A stretch of DNA of 64,000 nt from Burkholderiales bacterium (lineage in GTDB: Bacteria; Pseudomonadota; Gammaproteobacteria; Burkholderiales; Burkholderiaceae_C): assembly GCA_016185015.1 (NCBI GenBank), contig JACPOI010000028.1, positions 62,001 through 126,000 of the forward strand, read 5' to 3'. The stretch's first letter is position 1. Every line of letters starts with the position of its first letter. Made by a program: the position numbers and the translations under genes. This document shows, piece by piece, positions 16,585 to 24,993 of this stretch. The notes under the pieces are model-generated. The model saw only the letters and a list, made by a program, of their open reading frames with translations, searched no databases and was not told the origin of the DNA.

Positions 16585-18876
16585 ATGAAAAGAGCCGCCA
16601 TGCCTGCTGTCTTCAATCCTGCTCCCGGTGGATTCATCTGCAAGGGGGTGCTCGCGGCCATGGGGCTGCTGGCCTTGCTGCCAGCACAGGCACAACAGGA
16701 TGGCGGTACGGCCACCCTGAAGGAAGTCGTGGTGAGCGGCTCGCGTGGTGAGCAGGCGCGTGAGGAGCTGGCGCTGGTCACCGACGTGGTGGATGCGGCG
16801 GCCCTGGAAGCCCGTCAGATCAACGACATCAAGGACCTCGCGGCCGACATGCCCAATGTCTCGGTCCGCCATGCGCCGGCCCGCTTCTCGGTGACCGGTG
16901 CGGGCAATCCGGTCGGGCGTGACGGCAACGTGGGTTTCACCATCCGCGGCCTGGGCGGCAACCGGGTGCTCATGCTGGTCGACGGTATTCGCCTGCCCCG
17001 CAGTTATGTCAATGGCAGCAATGCCTTCGGTCGCGACGCGCTGGCGCTGGACCTGATCAAGCAGGTGGAGCTGGTGCGGGGACCGAGCTCGGTGCTGTAC
17101 GGTTCGGACGGCCTGGCCGGCCTGGTCAACTTCATCACCTACGAGCCCTCGGATTTCCTGACCAGCGCGAATGGCGAACCCAGGAACCTGGGGGGGCGCG
17201 TGGCGCTGGGCTGGAGTGGCGACGACGACACCTACAAGGCCACGGCCACCCTGGCCGGCCGTGCCAGCGACACCCTGCAATGGATGTTCACCGGCACCAG
17301 CTACACGGGCAAGGGCTTGAACAATATGGGCAGCAATGATGCGGCCAACACCGACCGCACGCGCCCCAACCCGCAGAACACCAGCGGGGACTCCGTGTTG
17401 ATGAAACTGGTGGCCCGGCCTGACGGGCGCCAGAAGCACGTCCTCACGGCCGAGCACGTGGGCAAGCAGTCGGATGTGGAGCTGTTGTCCAGCCGGGCCA
17501 AGCCGCCGCTGGTGGCGTCGTCGGTCGTGGGCGAGAATGCGCGCCAGAACTTCGCCCGTGACCGCTTCACCTGGGACGCACGCTACAACCTGAGCGAGGC
17601 CTGGGCCGATCTGCTGCAGACGGTGCTGAGCTTCCAGAATGCCGATGCGCAGGATAACGGGCGCACCGTGCGCAACGACGGCGGTGTGCGCCGGCGTGAC
17701 ACGCGCTACAGCGAGCGTACCTGGCAGCTGGGCGTGCAGGCCGGCAAGACCACGCCCGTGTCGTCCGATTGGACGCAGCGGCTCACCTATGGCGTGGACT
17801 ACGTCAGCAGCGACGTCACCAGCTGGTTCGGCGGTTATGACCCGGCGCCCCTGACCGCCTACGTGCCGAAGAGATATTTCCCCGACACACGCGACACCAG
17901 CGTCGGTGTGTATGCGCAGAGTGAACTGGCCAGCGAGCGCTGGCGCGTCACACCCGGTGTGCGCTTTGAAAGTTTTGCGCTGGACGTGATCAGCCAGGCC
18001 GGTTATGCCCCGCCGGCCAGTGCACCGGGCATCTCCCTCTCGGGCACGCACACCTCGCCCAAGCTCGGGGCCCTGTACCGCGTCGACAGCCAGTGGTCGG
18101 TCTTCGGCAACTACGCTACCGGCTTCAAGGCGCCCAATGCCTGGCAGCTCAACGGTTATTTCGATCCGCAGCCCGGTATCAATGCGCGGCTGCTGCCCAA
18201 CCCCAACCTCAAGCCCGAGACCAGCCAGCACTACGAGCTTGGCCTGCGCACGAGTTCCGCGCGCCTGGCCACGGAGTTCGCCGTCTTCACCGGCAACTAC
18301 AACCAGCTCATCGTGGACAAGAAGCTGCTCTCAGGCAGCGGCACCGCACCCGATCCCTATGTCTACCAGACGGTGAATATCGACAACGCCATCATCTGGG
18401 GCTTCGAGTTCCGCGGGCGCATGGACTGGGGGCGCGTGGGGCCGGGTCGCGTGACGACGCCCTTTGCGCTGGCCCATGCCCGCGGGCAGGACACCGGCAC
18501 CGGACGTCCGCTGAACTCCATCGACCCCGCCATGCTCACCGCGGGCATGCACTACGACACCGCCCCCTGGACCCTGCGGCTGGACATGCAATACCGCTCG
18601 GCCAAGACGGCCGACGACATCGATCCCACGTCGGGGGTCCGGGTCGGCGGCGTCCAGGTCAGCGACGTGCCCGCGGTTGCCACGTTCGATCTTTCCGGCC
18701 AGTGGCGCATCCGCAAGGACCTGCGGCTCAATGCCGGCATCTACAACCTGACCGATCGCAAGTACTGGCTGTGGTCCGATCTGCAGGGCCTCACCACCAC
18801 CAGCGCCACCACGCAGATGGACGCCTACACCCAGCCGGGCCGCTACGCCAAGCTGTCGGTAGTGATGGATTTCTAG
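16585..18876 (+). CDS. TonB-dependent outer membrane receptor, heme/hemoglobin type
   Basis: 763 residues from ATG 16585; ATG 16600 also fits the signal peptide, which ends near ALLPAQAQ. Plug domain with the TonB box region (LKEVVVSGSRG), VLMLVDGIRLPR and VELVRGPSSVLYGSDGLAG, then a 22-strand barrel ending in an aromatic residue (SVVMDF). The barrel contains the FRAP-like motif (GFKAPNAWQL) and NPNL (PNPNLKPETS), which mark heme and hemoglobin receptors. It is divergent from nirS and shares its control region, which holds an FNR/DNR-type site. No hemin ABC transporter lies beside it. The substrate is inferred from the motifs. Confidence 0.88.
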   Translation: MKRAAMPAVFNPAPGGFICKGVLAAMGLLALLPAQAQQDGGTATLKEVVVSGSRGEQAREELALVTDVVDAAALEARQINDIKDLAADMPNVSVRHAPARFSVTGAGNPVGRDGNVGFTIRGLGGNRVLMLVDGIRLPRSYVNGSNAFGRDALALDLIKQVELVRGPSSVLYGSDGLAGLVNFITYEPSDFLTSANGEPRNLGGRVALGWSGDDDTYKATATLAGRASDTLQWMFTGTSYTGKGLNNMGSNDAANTDRTRPNPQNTSGDSVLMKLVARPDGRQKHVLTAEHVGKQSDVELLSSRAKPPLVASSVVGENARQNFARDRFTWDARYNLSEAWADLLQTVLSFQNADAQDNGRTVRNDGGVRRRDTRYSERTWQLGVQAGKTTPVSSDWTQRLTYGVDYVSSDVTSWFGGYDPAPLTAYVPKRYFPDTRDTSVGVYAQSELASERWRVTPGVRFESFALDVISQAGYAPPASAPGISLSGTHTSPKLGALYRVDSQWSVFGNYATGFKAPNAWQLNGYFDPQPGINARLLPNPNLKPETSQHYELGLRTSSARLATEFAVFTGNYNQLIVDKKLLSGSGTAPDPYVYQTVNIDNAIIWGFEFRGRMDWGRVGPGRVTTPFALAHARGQDTGTGRPLNSIDPAMLTAGMHYDTAPWTLRLDMQYRSAKTADDIDPTSGVRVGGVQVSDVPAVATFDLSGQWRIRKDLRLNAGIYNLTDRKYWLWSDLQGLTTTSATTQMDAYTQPGRYAKLSVVMDF

Positions 18877-18879
18877 GCC

Positions 18880-19866
18880 TTATTCGGCCTTGATGCCGCG
18901 CTCGGCAATGATCTTGCCCAGCGTGGCCGTGTCGGACTTGATGCGCAGGGCCAGCGCTTCCGAGGAGCCGCCCGCCACCTGCCAGCCCTGCTGGAACAGG
19001 CGCTGCCGCACCTCGGGGCTGCGCGCGATCTCGCTGAAGAGTGCCGAGAGCCGGGCGACGACGGGCTTGGGCATGGAAGCCGGGCCGGCCACCGCGTTCC
19101 AGATCTCGAGCTGGAAGTTCTTCACGCCGGCTTCGGCCAGGCTGGGAATTTCCGGTGTCAGTGTGCTGCGGCCGGCCGATGTGACGCCCAGCACGCGGAC
19201 CTTGCCGGCGCGGGCCTGCGCCAGGGCCAGACCCGGCGGCAGCATGGAGAGCTGGATCTGGCCGCCCAGCATGGCCGTCACCACCTGCGGGTAACCGGGG
19301 TAGGGCACGTGCACGGGGTTCATGTCCACGCGTGCCTTGAGCAGCTCCATGCCGATATGGCCCACGGTGCCCACGCCGGGCGAGCCATAGCTCCACTTGT
19401 CGCCGCTGCTGCGTGCCGCGGCCAGGAATTCGGCGGTGGTCTTGCCGGGGGCGTCGACCGGTGCGGCCAGCACCAGCGGCGCGGTGCCGATCAGGCTGAT
19501 GGGGGCCAGGTCCTTGGCCGGGTCATACGGCGTTTTCGCGTTCAGCAGCTTGGCGATGGTCAGGTTGCCGTTGATCATCACGCCGATGGTGTGGCCGTCG
19601 GTGGCCTTGGCCACCATGTCGGCCGCGATATTGCCGCCTGCACCCGGCTTGTTTTCCACGATGACCGGCTGGCCCAGCGCCTTGCTCAGGGGCTCGGCCA
19701 GCGTGCGCGCCACCAGATCGGGCGAGGTGCCGGCTGGAAAACCGACCATGATCTTCACCGGCTTGCTCGGCCAGGCGGCCTGCTGCTGCGCATGGGCGCC
19801 GGCGGCCAGCGTGAGCAGGCCCAGCGCCAGCAAGGCGCGACGCAAGGGGGAGGGGGTCAGTTGCAT
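18880..19866 (-). CDS. Bug/TctC-family tripartite tricarboxylate periplasmic binding protein
   Basis: 328 residues with a signal peptide ending AGAHAQ. The mature part carries typical Bug motifs: WPSKPVKIMVGFPAG, VENKPGAGGNIAAD and YGSPGVGTVGHIGMELL. These periplasmic proteins bind carboxylic acids or other small organic ligands, sometimes with TctAB permeases and often, as here, as orphans without a permease gene. It ends 3 bases after the convergent TonB receptor. The ligand cannot be told from sequence. Confidence 0.92.
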   Translation of the reverse strand: MQLTPSPLRRALLALGLLTLAAGAHAQQQAAWPSKPVKIMVGFPAGTSPDLVARTLAEPLSKALGQPVIVENKPGAGGNIAADMVAKATDGHTIGVMINGNLTIAKLLNAKTPYDPAKDLAPISLIGTAPLVLAAPVDAPGKTTAEFLAAARSSGDKWSYGSPGVGTVGHIGMELLKARVDMNPVHVPYPGYPQVVTAMLGGQIQLSMLPPGLALAQARAGKVRVLGVTSAGRSTLTPEIPSLAEAGVKNFQLEIWNAVAGPASMPKPVVARLSALFSEIARSPEVRQRLFQQGWQVAGGSSEALALRIKSDTATLGKIIAERGIKAE

Positions 19867-19880
19867 TCTTGTCTCCAGTG

Positions 19881-19911
19881 AAAAAGCCCCGGACTCTCTC
19901 GAATCCGGGGC
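19881..19911 (-). terminator. Rho-independent terminator after rpoH
   Basis: On the minus strand GCCCCGGA / TCCGGGGC, an 8-bp stem with a 10-base loop, followed by TTTTT. It separates rpoH from the Bug gene. Confidence 0.88.
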
Positions 19912-19931
19912 CTCGTGGCTTGTGGCGAAAG

Positions 19932-20873
19932 TCAGGCGTATTCTGCCAGTGCGGCCTTCATCTTTTTCATGGCGGCCACTTCGATCTGGCGGATGCGCTC
20001 GGCGCTCACGCCGTACTCGGCGGCCAGTTCGTGCAGCGTCATGCCGCCCGAGCTGTCGTCGTTGACCTTGAGCCAGCGTTCTTCCACGATGCGGCGGCTG
20101 CGCGGGTCCAGCACGTCCAGCGCCGCGGCGATGCCGTCGCTGGCCAGCACGTCGCGCTGGTGCGCCTCGATCATGGCGGTGGGCTCATGGTTGGCGTCGG
20201 CCAGGTAGGCGATGGGGCCGAAGCTGTCTTCGCCATCGTCGCCCGGGCCCGGGTCCAGCATGACGTCACCGCCCGACAGGCGGGTTTCCATCTCGATGAC
20301 CTCTTCGCGCTTGACGTTGAGCTCCTTGGCCATCAGGTCGATTTCCTGCTCGCTCAGCGTCTCGCGGTGGGTGGCGGCGTCCGCAGCGGCGGCGTCGGCC
20401 TTGTAACCCTGCTTCTTGGAACGCAGGTTGAAGAACAGCTTGCGCTGGGCCTTGGTCGTGGCGACCTTGACCATGCGCCAGTTCTTCAGGATGTATTCAT
20501 GGATCTCGGCCTTGATCCAGTGCAGGGCGTAGCTCACCAGGCGCACGCCCTGGTCCGGGTCGAAGCGCTTGACGGCCTTCATCAGGCCCACATTGCCTTC
20601 CTGGATCAGGTCGCCGTGGGGCAGGCCGTAGCCCAGGTACTGGCGGGAAACCGAGACCACCAGGCGCAAGTGAGAGAGCACCAACTTACCGGCGGCCTCA
20701 AGATCGTTCGAGTCGCGGAATTTGCGCGCGAACTCCTGCTCTTGCTCCAGCGTGAGCATGGGCAGGCGGTTGGCGGCCGAAATATAGGCGTCGAGATTAC
20801 CCAGCGGGGGCACGAGCGCCCAGGGATTCGCGACGGTCAGTGCAGAAGCGGAAACTCCAGTGACAGCGGTCAT
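19932..20873 (-). CDS. rpoH: RNA polymerase heat-shock sigma factor sigma-32
   Basis: 313 residues. Directs RNA polymerase to heat-shock promoters. Region 2 is seen as LVLSHLRLVVSVSRQYLGYGLPHGDLIQEGNVGLMKAVKRFDP, with the RpoH-box-type segment RKLFFNLRSKKQ near residue 145, and region 4 near the C-terminus as LHELAAEYGVSAERIRQIE. Ribosome binding site GAAAGGAG precedes ATG 20873. A perfect CIRCE element lies 33 bases upstream, so HrcA probably represses rpoH itself, an arrangement reported for betaproteobacteria. It is followed by its own terminator. Confidence 0.97.
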   Translation of the reverse strand: MTAVTGVSASALTVANPWALVPPLGNLDAYISAANRLPMLTLEQEQEFARKFRDSNDLEAAGKLVLSHLRLVVSVSRQYLGYGLPHGDLIQEGNVGLMKAVKRFDPDQGVRLVSYALHWIKAEIHEYILKNWRMVKVATTKAQRKLFFNLRSKKQGYKADAAAADAATHRETLSEQEIDLMAKELNVKREEVIEMETRLSGGDVMLDPGPGDDGEDSFGPIAYLADANHEPTAMIEAHQRDVLASDGIAAALDVLDPRSRRIVEERWLKVNDDSSGGMTLHELAAEYGVSAERIRQIEVAAMKKMKAALAEYA

Positions 20874-20905
20874 GGCAGAACTCCTTTCGAGGTCATGTTT
20901 CTATA

Positions 20906-20932
20906 TTAGCACTCTCTGTGATTGAGTGCTAA
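20906..20932. promoter_or_regulatory. CIRCE element (HrcA operator) upstream of rpoH
   Basis: TTAGCACTC and GAGTGCTAA separated by exactly nine bases: a perfect match to the CIRCE consensus, 33 bases upstream of the rpoH start codon. Confidence 0.95.
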
Positions 20933-21014
20933 ACCCAAAGTTCCTGGGGTTTTACACAGTTCTGTGGGGATATCCGCGTCACGGGCAGGGGTGGCCAAAA
21001 ACGTTTGGCAATTG

Positions 21015-21036
21015 TATTGAGAACCATTATCATTCG
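21015..21036. promoter_or_regulatory. Fur box upstream of bfd
   Basis: ATTGAGAACCATTATCATT, close to the Fur consensus (GATAATGATAATCATTATC), about 30 bases before the bfd start. Iron repression of bfd by Fur is well established in other proteobacteria. Confidence 0.75.
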
Positions 21037-21065
21037 CATAACTAGCCGACCTACCCCCATCCGCC

Positions 21066-21293
21066 ATGATTGTTTGCGTCTGCCACCGCGTTTCCGACAA
21101 GACCATCGAGCGTGCCGCCCGTGCCGGCGCCGACTTCGACGAGATCCAGCTCGAACTCGGCGTGGCCACCCAGTGCGGCAAGTGCGAAGGCTGCGCCCGC
21201 GCCCTCTGGTCCGAATGCCGGCCCAGCCACAAGATGGCGCACCTGGGCCAGGAGCTCGGCCAGGGCCGTTCCATTCAACTGGTCGCCGCCTGA
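21066..21293 (+). CDS. bfd: Bacterioferritin-associated ferredoxin
   Basis: 75 residues. Small [2Fe-2S] protein that reduces ferric iron stored in bacterioferritin so that it can be released. The cluster ligands are Cys4 and Cys6 (VCVCHRVSD) and Cys38 and Cys41 (CGKC), the standard BFD spacing. ATG 21066 follows the Fur box. It converges with bfr, whose gene ends 71 bases away across a shared terminator. Confidence 0.95.
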   Translation: MIVCVCHRVSDKTIERAARAGADFDEIQLELGVATQCGKCEGCARALWSECRPSHKMAHLGQELGQGRSIQLVAA

Positions 21294-21314
21294 ATCTCTG
21301 CTGTCACCCCCATG

Positions 21315-21345
21315 AAAAAGGGCTACGCACTGCGTAGCCCTTTTT
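21315..21345. terminator. Bidirectional terminator between bfd and bfr
   Basis: A 9-bp stem GGGCTACGC / GCGTAGCCC with a 3-base loop, flanked by AAAAA on the left and TTTTT on the right, so it works on both strands. Confidence 0.92.
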
Positions 21346-21363
21346 GTTGTTGCAGGGACCGGC

Positions 21364-21840
21364 TCAGGAGAGTTCGCCCATCTGGCTCTGCAGGTAGTTC
21401 TGCTGGCCCACCTTCTCCAGCAGTTCGATCTGGGTTTCCAGGAAATCGATGTGTTCCTCGGTGTCGTCCAGGATCTCCTGCAGCAGGTCGCGCGAGACGT
21501 AGTCACGCACCTTCTCGCAGTGGGCGATGCCGTCCTTGATGGTGGCCTGCGCCCCCGTCTCCAGCGCCAGGTCGCTGCGCAGGATCTCGGGCACGTCCTC
21601 GCCGATGTTGAGCTTGCCCAGGTCCTGCAGATTGGGCAGGCCGTCCAGCATGAAGATGCGGTCCATGAGCTTGTCGGCGTGTTTCATCTCGCCGATCGAC
21701 TCCTCGTATTCCTTCTTGGCCAGCTTGTCCAGGCCCCAGTGCTTGAGCATCCGGTAGTGCACGAAGTACTGGTTGATGGCCGTCAACTCGTTCTTGAGCT
21801 GGGCCTGCAGGTGGGAGATGGCTTGGGGATCGCCTTTCAT
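21364..21840 (-). CDS. bfr: Bacterioferritin
   Basis: 158 residues. 24-mer iron-storage protein with a ferroxidase centre and heme between subunits. Ferroxidase ligands are visible as Glu18 (KNELTAINQYF), Glu51 and His54 (IGEMKHADK) and the late EEH motif (DDTEEHIDFLE); Met52 is the expected heme ligand. Length and start (MKGDPQAISHLQ) are standard. It pairs with bfd across the bidirectional terminator. Confidence 0.96.
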   Translation of the reverse strand: MKGDPQAISHLQAQLKNELTAINQYFVHYRMLKHWGLDKLAKKEYEESIGEMKHADKLMDRIFMLDGLPNLQDLGKLNIGEDVPEILRSDLALETGAQATIKDGIAHCEKVRDYVSRDLLQEILDDTEEHIDFLETQIELLEKVGQQNYLQSQMGELS

Positions 21841-21962
21841 GGGCCTTCCTGTTCGGTATGGTGGCAGACACCTGCATTGTCATGCAAAGCGCGCGGCTTT
21901 CAAGCCCCCGGTCCTGCCGAACGGGATTGAAAACCAGACGCAGCAAGGCTTGCGGCATGGTA

Positions 21963-21978
21963 CTGGTTTTAAAAACAG
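21963..21978. promoter_or_regulatory. LexA (SOS) box upstream of cho-imuA-imuB-dnaE2
   Basis: CTG-N10-CAG with an AT-rich core (CTGGTTTTAAAAACAG), extended by TA on both sides to TACTG/CAGTA. It lies 87 bases upstream of cho, the first gene of a DNA-damage operon. The rest of 21841-22064 shows no gene. Confidence 0.88.
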
Positions 21979-22064
21979 TATTGTGGCAAGATGCACCTGC
22001 AGCGCGCCCTGGCCGCCCATCAGACCCGACCGAAACCGATTCCCAAACGTGTAGCGCCCCCGCC

Positions 22065-22931
22065 ATGCACATTCCCGCCCGCCGCCGCCTCGAGTTCGAC
22101 GAGGCCCGCATGTATGCCTACCCCGAGCACCTGCGCGAGTGTGTGGAGGCCTTGCCGCATCTGCCCGGCGTCTACACCTTCCACGGCGAGCCAGGAGATG
22201 CGCTGCCGCTGTACATCGGCAAGAGCGTGAACCTGCGCGCACGCGTGCTCTCGCACCTGCGCAACCCCGATGAAGCGCGCCTGCTGCGCCAGACCCGCCT
22301 CATCACGCACCGCCGCACCGCGGGTGAGGTGGGCGCCCTGCTGCTCGAGGCCAGCCTCATCAAGCAGCAGCAACCGCTCTACAACCAGAAGCTGCGCCGC
22401 AGCCGCCAGCTCTGTGCGCTGCGCCTGGACGCCGCGGGTCGCCCCGAGGTGGTGGACGCACGCAGCCACAACTTCGCCACCACACCCGATCTGTTCGGCC
22501 TCTACGGCAGCCGCCACGCCGCGCTCGACGGCCTGCGCAACCTGGCCGACCTGCACAAGCTCTGCTACGGCGCGCTGGGGCTGGAGCGCCTGGCCCCGGG
22601 CCGCGCCTGCTTTCGCGCCGCGCTGCACCAGTGTGCGGGGGTGTGCCGTGGTGACGAAGCCCCGGCTGCGCATCAGGAGCGCCTGATCGCCGCACTCGAA
22701 ACCCTGCGCGTGGCCTGCTGGCCGCATGTGGGCGCCATCGGCCTGCGCGAACGTGACGAAGAGGGTCTGGAGCAGATCCACGTCATCCGCAACTGGTGCT
22801 ACCTCGGCAGCGCGGACAGCCTGGCCCAGGCGCGGGGGCTGGACCAGAGCGCCATCGGCTTCGATGCCGACGGCTACAAGATCCTCTGCCGCCCGCTGCT
22901 CTCGGGCACGGCCGATCTCATCGCGCTTTGA
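22065..22931 (+). CDS. cho: UvrC-like excinuclease Cho (GIY-YIG nuclease)
   Basis: 288 residues, close to the 295 of E. coli Cho. Makes the 3' incision in nucleotide excision repair, an SOS-induced alternative to UvrC. GIY-YIG motif GVYTF...LYIGKS near residues 35-55 with Arg in NLRARVLSHL and Glu in GALLLEASLIKQQQPLYNQKLRR. ATG 22065 chosen as the first that preserves the family N-terminus. It is downstream of a LexA box and 9 bases before imuA, so it heads the SOS mutagenesis operon. Confidence 0.93.
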   Translation: MHIPARRRLEFDEARMYAYPEHLRECVEALPHLPGVYTFHGEPGDALPLYIGKSVNLRARVLSHLRNPDEARLLRQTRLITHRRTAGEVGALLLEASLIKQQQPLYNQKLRRSRQLCALRLDAAGRPEVVDARSHNFATTPDLFGLYGSRHAALDGLRNLADLHKLCYGALGLERLAPGRACFRAALHQCAGVCRGDEAPAAHQERLIAALETLRVACWPHVGAIGLRERDEEGLEQIHVIRNWCYLGSADSLAQARGLDQSAIGFDADGYKILCRPLLSGTADLIAL

Positions 22932-22940
22932 AGGTTCGCC

Positions 22941-23687
22941 ATGTCCGCCGCGCTCCGCCTTGTGTTGCCCGCATGCTCGCCCGACGAGGTCGCGGGCGTC
23001 TGGCGCGCAGACCAGCTGCACCAGGCGCCACAGGCCGTGCTGAGCAGCGGCCATGCGGAACTCGATGCCGAGCTGCCCGGCGGCGGCTGGCCCCTGGGGC
23101 AATTGACCGAAGTGCTGCAGCTGCAGAGCGGCCTGTTTGAGTGGCGCCTGCTGCTGCCCGCGCTGAAACGCGCCGTGGCGCAGGGGCCGCTCGTGCTCAT
23201 CGGCGCGCCACTGCTGCCGCACCTGCCCGCGCTCGCGGCTGCCGGCATTCCCGCCGCGCAGCTGCTGCGCATCGACGCACGCACGCCGGCCGAGCGCCTC
23301 TGGGCCGCCGAGCAGGTGCTGCGCTGTCGTGAACTCGGCGCGCTCATGGCCTGGCTGCCGCAAGCCCGGCCCGAGCAGCTGCGCCGCCTGCAGCTGGCCA
23401 GCACCCACACGCAGGCGCTGGTCTTCGCCTTCCGGCCCGAAGCGGCGCGCCACGAATCTTCGCCCGCGCCGCTGCGCCTCACGCTGCGCAGCGCACCCGA
23501 CGCCTTGGGCCTGGGCATCGAGCTGCTCAAGCGCCGCGGCCCCGTCACCGATCACTCCCTCACCCTTGCCGCGCCCTTGCCCGTCATGGCCGCGCTGCGC
23601 AAGCGACGGCCTCTCCAGGACCTCGGCCATGTTGTGGATCGCCCTGCGCCCACACGCCCCGCCCGACGCCAGCTCCAGAGCGCATGA
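22941..23687 (+). CDS. imuA: Translesion synthesis accessory protein ImuA
   Basis: 248 residues. RecA-like accessory factor of the ImuA-ImuB-DnaE2 mutasome, needed for damage-induced mutagenesis. Typical features are LSSGHAELDAELPGGGWPLGQLTEVL near the start, a degenerate RecA-type core and RLTLRSAPDALGLGIELLKRRGP near the end. It is 9 bases downstream of cho, and its 3' end overlaps the imuB start by 59 bases. Confidence 0.93.
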   Translation: MSAALRLVLPACSPDEVAGVWRADQLHQAPQAVLSSGHAELDAELPGGGWPLGQLTEVLQLQSGLFEWRLLLPALKRAVAQGPLVLIGAPLLPHLPALAAAGIPAAQLLRIDARTPAERLWAAEQVLRCRELGALMAWLPQARPEQLRRLQLASTHTQALVFAFRPEAARHESSPAPLRLTLRSAPDALGLGIELLKRRGPVTDHSLTLAAPLPVMAALRKRRPLQDLGHVVDRPAPTRPARRQLQSA

Positions 23688-24993
23688 GCCCCCGCCGCCC
23701 CCGCCTGAACAACAAGCCCTCGCCTGGTGGGGTTTGCAGTTCAGCCCCCGGGTCTGCGTGCTGGAAGAGGCGGTGCTGCTGGAGGCCGGGGCCAGCCTGC
23801 GCCTCTTCGGCGGTCAGCGCGCATTGCTGCAGCGCCTGCGTGACGAGTTACCGCTCGCCGGCGGCACGGGCCTCGCCGTGGCCCCCACGGCCCTGGCCGC
23901 GCTGGCCCTGCTGCGTACGCTGCCACTGGCGGATGAGACCACGTCTGCGCCCGCCATGTCCTGCACCACGCGCCGCCTCAGCGCCACGCTCGACGCACTA
24001 CCGCTTCTGCACCTGAGCGCCGCGCGTGCGCATGAGGGCGTGCTCGCGCGCCTGGGCTGCCGCACGCTGGGGGATGTGCGCGCGCTCCCGCGCGGCGGCC
24101 TCTCACGCCGTTTCGGCGCCGCGCTGCTGGAGGCGCTGGACCGCACCTACGCGCAGCGGCCCGAGGCCTTTGAGTGGATCGAATTGCCCGAGACTTTCAG
24201 CGCGCGGCTCGAGTTCCATGGCCGCATCGAAGTGGCCGAGGGCATGGTCTTCGGCGCGCGTCGCCTGCTGCAGCAACTGGCCAGCTGGTTGTTGGCACGC
24301 CAGCGCGGCGTGCTCGCCATCACCCTGCACTGGGAGCACGACCTCGTGCGCCGTGGTGAGCTGAGCCATGGCCAATTGCCCGTGCGCACCGCCGAAGCCA
24401 CGCGCGACATCACCCACCTGGCCCGCCTGCTGGGCGAACACCTGGCGCGTCTCACCCTGCCCGCGCCCGTGCTGGCCATCCGCCTGGACGCCACCGAGAC
24501 CGAAGCCCTGGAAACCACGAGTGCCAGCCTTCTGCCCGAAGAGGTGCGAGAGGGCGAGCCGATGCAACAGCTCATCGAACGCCTGTCCGTGCGCCTGGGC
24601 GCAGAGCGTGTCTTGCGTGGCCAGCTGCTGGCCGACCACCGGCCTCAGCACATGCAGGCCTGGGCACCGGCCGGCGAGGGCGCGGTGAGTGCCAAGGCTC
24701 CCGTATTACCCAAGCACCTGCAACTGCACCCGCCCTGGATCCTGCGTCAACCGTTGCGCCTGGCCATGCAGGGCGAGCGCCCGCTCTACCAGGGTCCGCT
24801 CCTCATGCTGGCCGGCCCCGAGCGCCTGGAGTCCGGCTGGTGGAGTCTGTTGTCAGCCGCAGAGACGGAAGGCGAGGAACTGGCCCAACGCGACTATTTT
24901 GTGGCCCGCAGCCCGCAGGCGGGGCTGCTCTGGGTGTACCGGCGGCGCAGTGCGGGGGAGCCAGCCTGGTTTCTGCAGGGCATGTATGGCTGA
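23629..24993 (+). CDS. imuB: Y-family polymerase-like protein ImuB
   Basis: 454 residues. Catalytically inactive Y-family polymerase relative that bridges DnaE2 to the beta clamp. The N-terminus begins MLWIALRPHAPP; the palm lacks the usual acidic catalytic pair, and a helix-hairpin-helix segment (LARLGCRTLGDVRALPRGGL) and little-finger domain follow. The ATG 23629 overlaps imuA, and its end overlaps the dnaE2 start by 8 bases. A proline-rich stretch (HEPPPPPPEQQ) near residue 20 is local to this protein. Confidence 0.9.
   Translation: MLWIALRPHAPPDASSRAHEPPPPPPEQQALAWWGLQFSPRVCVLEEAVLLEAGASLRLFGGQRALLQRLRDELPLAGGTGLAVAPTALAALALLRTLPLADETTSAPAMSCTTRRLSATLDALPLLHLSAARAHEGVLARLGCRTLGDVRALPRGGLSRRFGAALLEALDRTYAQRPEAFEWIELPETFSARLEFHGRIEVAEGMVFGARRLLQQLASWLLARQRGVLAITLHWEHDLVRRGELSHGQLPVRTAEATRDITHLARLLGEHLARLTLPAPVLAIRLDATETEALETTSASLLPEEVREGEPMQQLIERLSVRLGAERVLRGQLLADHRPQHMQAWAPAGEGAVSAKAPVLPKHLQLHPPWILRQPLRLAMQGERPLYQGPLLMLAGPERLESGWWSLLSAAETEGEELAQRDYFVARSPQAGLLWVYRRRSAGEPAWFLQGMYG

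Noticed and set aside
23329-23628. An in-frame extension of imuB upstream of ATG 23629
   Set aside because: It lies fully within imuA in another frame and does not resemble the ImuB N-terminus.
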